Of a stretch of DNA of 64,000 bases, positions 26,131 to 38,098 are shown in pieces. The number at the start of each line of letters is the position of its first letter. The stretch's first letter is position 1. The translations under genes were made by a program, and so were the position numbers. The notes beneath the pieces were generated by a model, which saw only the letters and a list, made by a program, of their open reading frames with translations, ran no database searches and was not told the origin of the DNA. Source of the DNA: Sinosporangium siamense (lineage in GTDB: Bacteria; Actinomycetota; Actinomycetes; Streptosporangiales; Streptosporangiaceae); NCBI RefSeq assembly GCF_016863435.1, contig NZ_BOOW01000010.1, forward strand, positions 62,001-126,000, in the 5' to 3' direction.

Positions 26131-27165
26131 TCAGCGCCGGTTCAGTCGCACCAGCAGCCACAGCAGGTAGGGGCCGCCCACGACGCCGGTGACGACGCCG
26201 GCGGGCAGCAGCACCCCGGGGATGGCGAACTGCGCGGCGAGGTCGGAGGAGAGCAGCAGCACTGCGCCGATCAGCGCCGACGGCAGCAGGGCGGGGGATC
26301 CGGGGCCGGCGATCCGCCGCGCGATGGGGGCGCTGACGAGGGCCACGAACGGCAGGGGCCCGACGACCGCGACCGCGGAGGCGCCGAGACCGACCGCCGC
26401 GGCGAGCAGCCACAGGCGGGAGCGGTCGACGGGGACGCCGAGCCCGGCGGCGGGTTCGTCGCCGAGTTCGAGGATCGCGAGGCGCCTGGCCAGGGCGACG
26501 GTGAGGGGGAGCAGCAGCGCGGCGCAGATCAGCAGGGGGACGAGGACGGCCCAGTCGGCGCGCCCGAGACCGCCGTTGATCCAGACGAAGAGCTGGGTCG
26601 CCTCCAGGAGGTCGGTGACGGTGAGGAGATAGGATGTGATGCCGGTGAACACGGCGGCCATGCCGATGCCGACGAGGATCAGCCGCTGTGTCGCGCCCTT
26701 GCCCCGCCAGGCGATCAGGTAGACGAGCAGCGCCCCGCCGAGGCCACCGGCGAGCACGATGAGCATGAACGGCAGGCCGCTGAGGCCGAAGACGACGAGC
26801 GCCAGCACACCCGCGGCACCGGCGCTCTGGTTGATGCCGATGATGTCCGGGCTCGCGAGGGGGTTGCGCATCGTCGACTGGAAGATCGCGCCCGACAGGC
26901 CGAGGCACAAGCCGGCGACGACGGCGGTGAGGATGCGGGGCAACCGCAGTTCGAACACCACGAACCGCGCCACGTTGTCCGCTCGGCCCAGCACGACGTC
27001 GACGACCTCGGGCAGGGTGACGGCCGCCTTGCCGAGGCCCATGCCGTACACCATGAGGGCGGCGGTGAGCGAGAAGAGCACGACGCTGATCGTGGTGTCC
27101 CGCAGAGTCGCCCGCCTGCGTGTCGTGCGCAGCGCCTTGGCGTGGGTCAGGTAGGCGCTCTTCAC
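26131..27165 (-). CDS. Iron-siderophore ABC transporter permease (FecCD family), second subunit
   Basis: This 344-residue FecCD permease has about nine to ten membrane segments and the family motif LPRILTAVVAGLCLGLSGAIFQ, with NPLASPDIIGINQSAGAAG after it. It starts at a GTG overlapping the stop of the other permease by 4 bp. It forms the channel for ferric-siderophore import. It is the last gene of the operon; no FepC-type ATPase follows. The 167 bp after it hold nothing I recognise. Confidence 0.93.
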   Translation of the reverse strand: MKSAYLTHAKALRTTRRRATLRDTTISVVLFSLTAALMVYGMGLGKAAVTLPEVVDVVLGRADNVARFVVFELRLPRILTAVVAGLCLGLSGAIFQSTMRNPLASPDIIGINQSAGAAGVLALVVFGLSGLPFMLIVLAGGLGGALLVYLIAWRGKGATQRLILVGIGMAAVFTGITSYLLTVTDLLEATQLFVWINGGLGRADWAVLVPLLICAALLLPLTVALARRLAILELGDEPAAGLGVPVDRSRLWLLAAAVGLGASAVAVVGPLPFVALVSAPIARRIAGPGSPALLPSALIGAVLLLSSDLAAQFAIPGVLLPAGVVTGVVGGPYLLWLLVRLNRR

Positions 27166-28232
27166 AGCTTCACCGCCTTGCGCGGCCGGACGACGGCGAT
27201 GAACAGGGGGGCTCCGACCAGCGCCGTGACGATGCCGACCAGGAGTTCGCCGGGGCGGGCCACGACGCGCCCGCCCACGTCGCACAGGAGCAGCAGACTG
27301 GGCGCGCCGAGGGCGGAGAACGGAATGATCAACCGGTAGCTCGTTCCCACGAAGTGGCGTACGGCATGGGGCACGAGTAGCCCGATGAACGCGATGGGGC
27401 CGACCGCCGCGGTCGCTCCTCCGCAGAGCAGCACGACGCAGACGGCGGCGAGCACGCGGGTGAGCCCGACACGCTGGCCGAGGCCGCGGGCGACGTCCTC
27501 GCCGAGGGCCAGATTGTTGAGCGCGCGGCCGATGGCCAGGGCGAGCACCAGTCCGGCGGCCATGGCCGGGAGGGTCTGCCACAACACGCCGAGGTCGCGG
27601 GCCGAGAGCGAGCCGACCTGCCAGAACCTCATCGTGTCCATGGCGGTGCGGCTGGTCAGCAGCGCGGCGCTCACGAGCGAGGTGAGCACGGCGGCGGTGG
27701 CCGTTCCTGACAAGGCGAGTTTGACGGGCGTGGCCCCCTCCCGCCCGCCGGCCGCGATCGCGTAGACGAGCACGCTGACCATCGCGGCCCCGGCGAAGGC
27801 GAACCAGACATAGCCCCCGGGCTGGGTGACGCCGAAGACGGTGATGCCGAGGACGACGAACAGCGAGGCCCCGGCGTTGACCCCGAGGAGGCCGGGCTCG
27901 GCGATCGGGTTGCGGGTGAGGCCCTGCATCACGGCCCCGGCGACGGCGAAGGCCGCGCCGGCGATCAGGCCGAGCAGGGTGCGGGGCAGACGTTTCCCGA
28001 CGACGACCATGTGGTCGGGGTCGCTCGGGTTGTAATTCGTGAGCGCCTCCCAAACCTTGGCCGGGGGCAGCGGATTGGCCCCCACCGCGAGGCTGAGCAG
28101 GCTCGACACGGCGAGCATGACGAGGAGGACGGCAAGCCAGAAAAGAACGCGGCGCGTGCCGCCGACCGGGCCCTGGCGTTTGCGGGACGCCTTCGGGCTC
28201 GGCCGGGGAGGTGCCGCCTGCGGCGGGGTCAC
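27162..28232 (-). CDS. Iron-siderophore ABC transporter permease (FecCD family), first subunit
   Basis: This 356-residue FecCD permease has a proline-rich basic N-terminus (about 1-28) and polytopic membrane domain. The motif LPRTLLGLIAGAAFAVAGAVMQ is followed by NPIAEPGLLGVNAGAS. It starts from GTG 28232, 15 bp after the binding-protein stop. It pairs with the downstream permease. Confidence 0.93.
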   Translation of the reverse strand: MTPPQAAPPRPSPKASRKRQGPVGGTRRVLFWLAVLLVMLAVSSLLSLAVGANPLPPAKVWEALTNYNPSDPDHMVVVGKRLPRTLLGLIAGAAFAVAGAVMQGLTRNPIAEPGLLGVNAGASLFVVLGITVFGVTQPGGYVWFAFAGAAMVSVLVYAIAAGGREGATPVKLALSGTATAAVLTSLVSAALLTSRTAMDTMRFWQVGSLSARDLGVLWQTLPAMAAGLVLALAIGRALNNLALGEDVARGLGQRVGLTRVLAAVCVVLLCGGATAAVGPIAFIGLLVPHAVRHFVGTSYRLIIPFSALGAPSLLLLCDVGGRVVARPGELLVGIVTALVGAPLFIAVVRPRKAVKL

Positions 28233-28247
28233 AGGGTGGGGCCTGGG

Positions 28248-29306
28248 TTACGCGCCGGCCTTCTCGGCCACGGCGGCGAGTTCCGGGACGTACTTGTCGA
28301 GCATCCACGGGATGGCCAGCACGGTCGGGGCGCTGCTCGCCATGACGTAGGACTCGCCGACGATCGGCGCGAGGCGCTTCTCCTTGATCAGCGGGAGGGA
28401 GGCGACGAGCGGGTCCTTGAGGAAGGCGTCGGCGTCCTTCTGGGTCGAGAAGTACATGATCAGCAGGTCGGCCTTGATCTTGCTGAGGTTCTCGAAGCTG
28501 AGCTGGTAGTAGAAGGTGCCCTCGTCCGGTTTGGCGTCGAGCTCCTTGACGCTCGGGCTCACGGTCATGCCGAGCTGCGCGACCAGGTCCACCCGCGGGT
28601 CGACGGCCCGGTAGACGTTGAGCTGGTCGGCGACGTTGGAGGCGCCGTACAGGAAGGTCTTGCCCTTGAGCACCGGGTGCGCCGCGCCGAGCTTGTTGAT
28701 CTTGTCGACCGTCTGGTCGTGCAGCGCCTTGGCCTCGGTGGTCTTGCCGAGCGCCTTGCCGACGATGTCGATCTGCTCCTGCCAGGACGACTGCCAGGGC
28801 TTCTGGGGATATGACACGGTCGGCGCGAGCTGGTTGAGCTTGTCGTGCTCTTCCTTGGTGATCGCGGAGTAGGGCGCGAGCACGAGGTCCGGTTTGGCGG
28901 CGATGATCTCCTCGATGGGCAGATCGAACGACTCGTTGGTCGTGAGCAGCGTGGGCGGCGTGCCGCCGAGCTCCTTGATCTTGTCCGCCGTCCACGGCAG
29001 GATGCCCTCGGCGTTGCCGCCGTATTTGAAGGTCGGCATCGCGACCGGCATCACGCCGAGCGCCAGCACGGCGTCCTGGGCCGACCAGCCCCAGGCCACG
29101 ATCCGCTCGGGCTTCTTCTGGATGACCACGTCGCCGTGCGCCGTCGGGATCGTGACGGGGAAGGCCCCGCCCGCCGCGGCGGGGGCGTTCGAGGCGCTGC
29201 TCGACGTTTCCTTGGCCTCGCCGGCACATGCCGTGAGCGACAGAGCGGCGAGCGCGGCGACCGCCGCGAACACGACCCGGGATCGGGATCGGACGGCAGC
29301 GAGCAT
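28248..29306 (-). CDS. Iron-siderophore ABC transporter substrate-binding lipoprotein
   Basis: This 352-residue class III binding protein has a lipobox at residues 24-27 (LTAC, lipidated C27). A helical-backbone fold with PERIVAWGWSAQDAVLALG near the start of the mature domain follows, typical of FepB/FhuD-type proteins. GGAGG precedes the ATG at 29306. It would capture a ferric siderophore outside the membrane for the two FecCD permeases. An iron-box-like palindrome lies 28 bp upstream. The siderophore is unknown; no biosynthesis genes are nearby. Confidence 0.93.
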   Translation of the reverse strand: MLAAVRSRSRVVFAAVAALAALSLTACAGEAKETSSSASNAPAAAGGAFPVTIPTAHGDVVIQKKPERIVAWGWSAQDAVLALGVMPVAMPTFKYGGNAEGILPWTADKIKELGGTPPTLLTTNESFDLPIEEIIAAKPDLVLAPYSAITKEEHDKLNQLAPTVSYPQKPWQSSWQEQIDIVGKALGKTTEAKALHDQTVDKINKLGAAHPVLKGKTFLYGASNVADQLNVYRAVDPRVDLVAQLGMTVSPSVKELDAKPDEGTFYYQLSFENLSKIKADLLIMYFSTQKDADAFLKDPLVASLPLIKEKRLAPIVGESYVMASSAPTVLAIPWMLDKYVPELAAVAEKAGA

Positions 29307-29333
29307 GAGGCCTCCAGGAGCGAGGTAGTGCGG

Positions 29334-29352
29334 TAAGGCAAGGCTTACCTTA
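29334..29352 (-). promoter_or_regulatory. Iron box (IdeR/DmdR-like operator) before the siderophore uptake operon
   Basis: On the minus strand the 19-mer TAAGGTAAGCCTTGCCTTA matches the IdeR/DmdR iron-box consensus TTAGGTTAGGCTAACCTAA at 13 of 19 positions. It is itself a near-palindrome and lies 28 bp before the start codon. It predicts repression of the operon when iron is plentiful. Confidence 0.65.
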
Positions 29353-29447
29353 GCCTGCCCCTGTCGGTGATGCGTGTAGGGGTATGTCGAGTCGACTTTC
29401 CGCTGGGTAGCGTGGAAAGCGCAGAAGCCCCGCCCGAGGAGACCGCC

Positions 29448-29687
29448 GTGACGGAGAACTCCGCATCACTCCCCCCTCCCGACGTGACACACGACCCCGT
29501 GGAGCAGGCTCACGAACATGTCGTCGAACAGGTCAGGGACATCACACGCGGCGACAAGACCGTGATCGAGGCACCCGCGGCGTTCGGCCCCGGCAGGATC
29601 GACACGGGCCTGCGCAGGCTGATCCCGATCACCTACGACATCGTCCTCCACGAACAGCAGCCGGAGGAGAGCGGCGAGGACAAATAG
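29448..29687 (+). CDS. Small acidic protein of unknown function (79 aa)
   Basis: From a GTG with GAGGAG at good distance, this frame encodes 79 residues rich in Glu and Asp (e.g. DPVEQAHEHVVEQ, HEQQPEESGEDK). Its middle part contains AAFGPGRIDTGLRRLIPIT. I do not recognise the family. It faces the encapsulin B gene across a strong hairpin, so it is not part of that operon. An earlier ATG at 29367 is in frame but has no ribosome site. Confidence 0.6.
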   Translation: MTENSASLPPPDVTHDPVEQAHEHVVEQVRDITRGDKTVIEAPAAFGPGRIDTGLRRLIPITYDIVLHEQQPEESGEDK

Positions 29688-29690
29688 CCC

Positions 29691-29721
29691 GGCCCGGACC
29701 GATGCGCGCATCGGCCGGGCC
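29691..29721. terminator. Near-perfect palindromic hairpin between convergent genes
   Basis: GGCCCGGACCGATGCG (29691-29706) pairs with CGCATCGGCCGGGCC (29707-29721), leaving a single bulged base. It is centred between the small acidic protein gene (stop 29687) and the encapsulin B gene (stop 29739). It probably ends transcription from both sides. Confidence 0.7.
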
Positions 29722-29738
29722 GGTCGGTACGGCACCGC

Positions 29739-31130
29739 CTACGTGACGTCCACATCCGTGAGGACACCGAGGGCGTCGGGCACCAGCACGGCGGCGGACT
29801 GATAGGCCGAGACGAGGTAGGACGTGATGCCCTTGTCGTCGACCCCCGTGAACCGGACCGACACGCCGCTCTCGTACTCGTCGGCGAGACCGGTGCGGCG
29901 CAGGCCGATCACCCCCTGGTCGGCCTCGCCGGTCCGCATGACCATGATCGAGGTGAGACCGGCGGGGCTGATCGGGATCTTGTCGCACGGCAGGATCGGC
30001 ACACCCCGCCAGGCGTTCACCGTGGCCCCCTCGAACTCCGCGGTGTCGAAGTAGAGCCGCGCCCTGTTGCATTGGCGGGCGAAGGCGGCGATCGCCTCCG
30101 GGTGGGCCACGAAGAAGCGGGACTTTCTTCTGCGGCAGAGGAGCTCGTCCAGGTCCTCCGGCGTCGGCGGGCCTGTCGACGTCGTGATGCGCTGCTTGAC
30201 GTCGACGTTGTTCAGCAGGCCGAAATCGGGGTTGTTGACGATCTCGTGCTCCTGCCGTTCGCGCAGGGCCTCGACGGTGAGACGGAGCTGCTGCTCGGTC
30301 TGGTCCATCGGCTCGTTGTAGAGGTCGGCCACACGCGTGTGGACCCGCAGGATGGTCTGCGTGACGCCGAGGGAGTATTCCCGAGGTTTCACCTCGTAGT
30401 CCACGAACGTGCCGGGAAGCGCCGCCTCCCCGGCATGTCCGGACGACAGGGCGATCTCCGCCTCCCCGTGCCTCGTCTGCCGGGCGCCGGCGTGCTCCGC
30501 CGCCGCCCGCAGATGCTCACGCAGCGCCGGCGACCGGCCGGCCAGCTCGGTGAGCGTCTCCAGCGGGAGGCTCAGCACCGTGCACGCGGTCAGCGCCGTC
30601 GCGGTGAACCGCCACCGGCCCGGACTGTCCGCCGCGGCGAGGTTCTCCGCGCCGAGGTGGTCGCCTCCCGACAAGACGCCAAGCCGCCTGGCTGTGCCGT
30701 ACTCGCCGACGGTGGTCATGCCGACGCGGCCGTGTGCGACGACGATGACGTGGTCCGCGGCGGCGCCCTCGACGGCGATCACCGTGCCGGCCGGGTGCTC
30801 GGACCGCACGAACCTGCCGGCCAGTGCGCCGAGCACCGCCAGGTCGCCGACAGCGCCGAGGCCGGGGAGTTCACGCAGGGTGGGAGGGAGGATCTCCACC
30901 CTCTGACCCGCGGACACAAAGGTGATCTGACCCGATCCGGGGCGGTGGGTGAGCCGCCGGTTCACCCGGTAGGTGCCGCCGGGCACCTCCACCCACGGCA
31001 GTGCCCGCAGCAGATAGCGCGAGGTGACGCCCTGCATCTGCGGCACGGACTTGGTCGTGGTCGCGAGGTTGCGCGCGGCGGCGGTGCCCAGGCTGAGCAC
31101 CGCGGCCTCGGTGTTCATGGCTTCGGTCAT
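29739..31130 (-). CDS. Family 2B encapsulin shell protein B (HK97 fold with inserted cNMP-binding-like domain)
   Basis: This 463-residue protein is one of two paralogous shell proteins flanking geosmin synthase. The N-terminus ([22 protein letters not shown]) and the HK97-type region (about 235-463, with [19 protein letters not shown] and [15 protein letters not shown]) match encapsulin A. A cyclic-nucleotide-binding-like domain is inserted at about 75-215; the usual GE(L/I)A...RxA phosphate cassette is not recognisable there. It differs from encapsulin A at LLCRRRKSRFF, where A has [11 protein letters not shown]. The start is 3 bp after the geosmin synthase stop, so translation is coupled. 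It should co-assemble or form a second shell. Family 2B shells are known to house terpene cyclases. Confidence 0.9.
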   Translation of the reverse strand: MTEAMNTEAAVLSLGTAAARNLATTTKSVPQMQGVTSRYLLRALPWVEVPGGTYRVNRRLTHRPGSGQITFVSAGQRVEILPPTLRELPGLGAVGDLAVLGALAGRFVRSEHPAGTVIAVEGAAADHVIVVAHGRVGMTTVGEYGTARRLGVLSGGDHLGAENLAAADSPGRWRFTATALTACTVLSLPLETLTELAGRSPALREHLRAAAEHAGARQTRHGEAEIALSSGHAGEAALPGTFVDYEVKPREYSLGVTQTILRVHTRVADLYNEPMDQTEQQLRLTVEALRERQEHEIVNNPDFGLLNNVDVKQRITTSTGPPTPEDLDELLCRRRKSRFFVAHPEAIAAFARQCNRARLYFDTAEFEGATVNAWRGVPILPCDKIPISPAGLTSIMVMRTGEADQGVIGLRRTGLADEYESGVSVRFTGVDDKGITSYLVSAYQSAAVLVPDALGVLTDVDVT

Positions 31131-31133
31131 CGG

Positions 31134-34786
<3,653 letters not shown>

Positions 34787-34840
34787 GACGAGAATGCCCT
34801 TCTTTCTCTGCGGTGCTGGGCTGAATGAGCGGAGGGGTGG

Positions 34841-35773
34841 TTAAAGGTGTTTGCGCAGCTCGTGCGGGAGGGAGAAGGTCAGCGTCTCCTCGGTGAGAGT
34901 CACCTGCTCGGTGTCGGTGAAGCCGCGGTCGGCGAGCCACTCCAGCAGGCCCGACACGAGGTGGTCCGGCACGGACGCGCCCGAGCTGACGCCGACCGTC
35001 GACACACCCGTGAGCCAGCTCTCGTCGGCGTGTTCCGCCCGGTCCACGAGGTAGGCGGCCTGCGCCCCGGCGCCGAGCGCCACCTCCACCAGACGCTGGG
35101 AGTTCGACGAGTTCGACGAGCCCACGACGATGACGAGCTCACAATGCGGGGCGATCCTGGCGACCGCCTCCTGCCGGTTCTGGCTGGCGTAGCAGATGTC
35201 GTCGCTCGGCGGGTCGATCAACAGGGGGAACCGTTCACGCAGCCGGCCCACCGCCGCCATCGTCTCGTCGACCGACAACGTCGTCTGCGACAACCAGCTC
35301 ACGGTGGCGCCGGCCGGCAGGTCCAGCTCGTCGGGGCGGGCGGGGTCGACCACGTGGATGCGGTCCGGGGCCTCGCCGAGCGTGCCCTCGACCTCCTCGT
35401 GGTCGGCGTGGCCGATCAGTATGATCTCGTGGCCGGCCTCGGCGAACCGTACGGCCTCCTTGTGGACCTTCGTCACCAGCGGGCAGGTGGCGTCCACCGT
35501 GCGCAGCCCGCGCTCGTCGGCCCGCCGTTTGACCTCAGGGGAGACGCCGTGCGCGGAGAACACCACCAGCGCGTCGTCCGGCACCTCGTCCAGCTCTTCC
35601 ACGAACACCGCCCCGCGGCGGGTCAGGTCCTCCACCACGTAGGTGTTGTGCACGATCTGTTTGCGCACGTAGATAGGTGCGCCGTGGTTGCGCAGCGCCT
35701 CCTCCACCGTGAGGATCGCGCGGTCGACACCCGCGCAATACCCGCGGGGCGCCGCCAGCAGCACACGTCCCAT
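34841..35773 (-). CDS. ispH: 4-hydroxy-3-methylbut-2-enyl diphosphate reductase (IspH/LytB)
   Basis: This 310-residue iron-sulfur enzyme makes IPP and DMAPP in the last step of the MEP pathway. The three cluster-binding cysteines are at C13 (GYCAG), C97 (DATCPLV) and C194 (DDICYAS), as in E. coli IspH. The SAHGVSP motif is also present. I chose the ATG at 35773, which gives the canonical [15 protein letters not shown] start behind GAAGGGAA. It lies between the prenyl synthase and encapsulin A genes, so precursor supply is encoded with the terpene cyclase. It may be a second ispH copy in the genome, which cannot be judged here. Confidence 0.96.
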   Translation of the reverse strand: MGRVLLAAPRGYCAGVDRAILTVEEALRNHGAPIYVRKQIVHNTYVVEDLTRRGAVFVEELDEVPDDALVVFSAHGVSPEVKRRADERGLRTVDATCPLVTKVHKEAVRFAEAGHEIILIGHADHEEVEGTLGEAPDRIHVVDPARPDELDLPAGATVSWLSQTTLSVDETMAAVGRLRERFPLLIDPPSDDICYASQNRQEAVARIAPHCELVIVVGSSNSSNSQRLVEVALGAGAQAAYLVDRAEHADESWLTGVSTVGVSSGASVPDHLVSGLLEWLADRGFTDTEQVTLTEETLTFSLPHELRKHL

Positions 35774-35808
35774 GACCGGTTCCCTTCTGCCTGCCTGTCT
35801 CCGCCCGA

Positions 35809-36879
35809 TCAACGGGTGCGTCGCACGAGGCCGTCGGCGAGTACGGCGAGGCCCTCGCGGCCCTCCGGCGTGATCGGCGCGGTGCCGAGCACGTCCAGCG
35901 CCTCCCGGGCGCGTGCGGCGATCTGCTCCTCCACGTGGCCGAGCGCCCCGGTGCGCACGACGATCCGGCGCAGCTCCTCGGCGCGCTCGTCGTCGAGGGC
36001 GGGGTTGCCGTGCCATGTCCGCAGGTGTTCGGCCTCCGCCGGGGTGGCATGTTCGCGTGCGTGCGCGATGAGCACGGTGTTCTTGCCTTCGCGCAGGTCA
36101 TCGAGTACGGACTTGCCGGTCTGCGCCTCGTCCCCGAACATGCCGAGGATGTCGTCGCGGAGTTGGAACGCTTCACCGAGAGGCAGCCCGAAGCGCGAGT
36201 AGGCGTCCAGGAGTGAAGGGGAGCCTCCTGCCAGCGCCGCGCCGATCTGCAGTGGACGTTCCACGGTGTATTTCGCGGTTTTGTACCTCACGACTTGGAG
36301 GGCCTGGTCGACCGTGGAGCGTTCCCGCACCTGGGCCAGGATGTCGAGGTACTGGCCGATGATGACCTCGGTGCGCATACGGTCGAAAAGCTCGCGCGCC
36401 GCGCGCAACCTGGCCGGGGGCGCGTCGGTCCCTGCCAGCAACTCGTCCGCCCAGGCCAGTGCCAGCGTGCCCATCAGGATGCCCGCCGCCCGGCCGAAGG
36501 CCGCGGCCGACGGGCCGGTGTAGAGAGCCGACAGACAGCGGTGCATCGTGGGCCGGCCGCGGCGCAGGTCGCTGCTGTCCATGATGTCGTCGTGGATGAG
36601 CAGGCCCGCGTGGCAGAGCTCGAGCGCCGACCCGGCGGCGATGACCTCGTCGCTCTCGTCGCCGCCCGCGCCTCGCCAGCCCCAGTAGCAGAGCAGGGGC
36701 CGGAAACGTTTGCCGCCTTCGAGCACGAAGTCGCGGAGTAGCCGGTAGGCGGCCGCCACCTCGGGATCGTCGACGGGGGTGGAGTGGTCGTGCAGGAAGC
36801 GGGCCAACTGTTGGTCGACGAGGGCTTTTGTCCGCTTTTCGAGCTCTAAGACCGGCGTCTGTGTGGTTTCCACGGTCAT
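35809..36879 (-). CDS. Polyprenyl diphosphate synthase (FPP/GGPP synthase type)
   Basis: This 356-residue trans-prenyltransferase condenses IPP with allylic diphosphates. It has GGKRFRP (55-61), the first aspartate-rich motif DDIMD (97-101) and the second DDILG (242-246), with KTAKYT between. In this operon farnesyl diphosphate for geosmin synthase is the expected product, but chain length cannot be fixed from sequence alone. It is the first gene of the operon (prenyl synthase, ispH, encapsulin A, geosmin synthase, encapsulin B). It carries no GPTGLGT motif. AGGGGGA precedes the ATG. Confidence 0.93.
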   Translation of the reverse strand: MTVETTQTPVLELEKRTKALVDQQLARFLHDHSTPVDDPEVAAAYRLLRDFVLEGGKRFRPLLCYWGWRGAGGDESDEVIAAGSALELCHAGLLIHDDIMDSSDLRRGRPTMHRCLSALYTGPSAAAFGRAAGILMGTLALAWADELLAGTDAPPARLRAARELFDRMRTEVIIGQYLDILAQVRERSTVDQALQVVRYKTAKYTVERPLQIGAALAGGSPSLLDAYSRFGLPLGEAFQLRDDILGMFGDEAQTGKSVLDDLREGKNTVLIAHAREHATPAEAEHLRTWHGNPALDDERAEELRRIVVRTGALGHVEEQIAARAREALDVLGTAPITPEGREGLAVLADGLVRRTR

Positions 36880-37186
36880 CGCGCGTCCCCCTTCAAGACC
36901 CTTGATGCGCGGAACGCTATTGATCGGCTACTGAAAGTAAAAGCGATCATTCCGGATAGTGGAACGTGCCCACGGTATGGAGGCGGGCCTCCCGTCCACG
37001 GTCGACCCATGTGTTGTCGCAGCAAACCGGATATGTCTCCGGTGTGGCCACCTGGACGAGGTGTGGACTGTACGATGACTTGGTCACTACTTAACGTAGA
37101 CGGCTAATTGCCATGGGTAGTCGCGTGTTGATGATCTTTTGGGTGGTCTTTCGGCTGCCCAACGCCGGATAGGTGCGTAGGAAAGA
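36880..37186. promoter_or_regulatory. Divergent promoter region of the geosmin/encapsulin operon and the IclR gene
   Basis: This 307-bp intergenic stretch is AT-richer than its surroundings and contains no gene. It must hold the promoter of the operon at 36879 and that of the IclR gene at 37187. Small inverted repeats such as GGAGGCGGGCCTCC are visible but none stands out as a clear operator. Confidence 0.5.
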
Positions 37187-38032
37187 ATGTTGACGAACGG
37201 CGCTCACGAGGAAACGGTGCTCTCCACGCAGACCGTGCCTGTCCAGGCCCCCAGCAGCCTGGAGAAGGCCATCATCATCCTCACCTCTTTGAGCACGGCG
37301 GCGCGGCCCATGAGCCTCGCCGAACTCGCGAGGAACACCGGTCTCCCCAAAACCACCGCATACCGCCTGCTCAACACCCTGTGCCGCAACGGCCTCACCC
37401 GGCGGATCGGCATCGACTACACCGTCGGCGACCACCTCCACACCCTCGCGGCCCCCGCCCCCCGCGTCATCCCCGGCACCCGCCGCCTCGTCCTGCCGCA
37501 CCTGCTCCGGTTGTACGAGATCACCCGCCAGACCGTGAACCTCGGCGTGGCTCGTGGCCTCGAGGTGCATTACCTGGAACGTGTCTACGGGCATGGGCGG
37601 GTCACGTCACCGTCCGACGGGGTCGACCGGGCTCCCCTTCACTGCACCGCGGTGGGGAAGGTGCTCCTCGCCTTCGACCACGACCTGAACGCGACGTTCC
37701 GCCGCAAGGGCGCCCTCGCCCGGATGACCCGGCACACCGTCACGCGCTTTCCCGTCCTTGACCGTGAACTCCATCAGGTTCGGCGTCAGGGGGCGGCTTA
37801 CTCCCGGGAGGAGTTCGCGGGCGGGGTCGCGTGTGTCGCGGCTCCTGTCTTCGGGGCGGACGGCAAGATCTGCATGGCGCTTGGGTTGGCCGCCCCTTCC
37901 ACGCTTTCCCTCACCGAGCTTGTCGGGGTGGCACGCCGTACGGCTAACGCGCTGTCGACCGTGGTCCTCAAGCTTGCTCCGGCGGTCGCCACCGATCCTG
38001 CGCTTAGTGGGGGGCCGGGGTTGTTCCTCTAA
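37187..38032 (+). CDS. IclR-family transcriptional regulator
   Basis: This 281-residue regulator has an N-terminal IclR winged helix (about 24-80, MSLAELARNTGLPKTTAYRLL) and a C-terminal GAF-like effector domain (about 95-265, with LHCTAVGKVLLAF). AGGAAAG lies just before the ATG. It diverges from the prenyl synthase/geosmin/encapsulin operon with a 307-bp shared region, so it is the best local candidate to control that operon. The effector is unknown. Confidence 0.92.
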   Translation: MLTNGAHEETVLSTQTVPVQAPSSLEKAIIILTSLSTAARPMSLAELARNTGLPKTTAYRLLNTLCRNGLTRRIGIDYTVGDHLHTLAAPAPRVIPGTRRLVLPHLLRLYEITRQTVNLGVARGLEVHYLERVYGHGRVTSPSDGVDRAPLHCTAVGKVLLAFDHDLNATFRRKGALARMTRHTVTRFPVLDRELHQVRRQGAAYSREEFAGGVACVAAPVFGADGKICMALGLAAPSTLSLTELVGVARRTANALSTVVLKLAPAVATDPALSGGPGLFL

Positions 38033-38098
38033 CATCTCCGCAAGTCCTGATATCGGCTGTCCGGATGGGTTTGTCGGTGATTGCAAGATCGGTCCCCC

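Noticed and set aside
26131-29229. A 1032-codon minus-strand open frame
   Set aside because: Only its last 344 codons (from GTG 27165) encode a protein, the FecCD permease. The rest is an out-of-frame reading of the other permease and the binding protein, as expected at this GC content.
29739-31130. Encapsulin genes as Crp/Fnr-type transcription regulators
   Set aside because: The cNMP-binding-like part is inserted in a longer protein with an HK97-type shell domain and no HTH. Position around a terpene cyclase also fits family 2B encapsulins.
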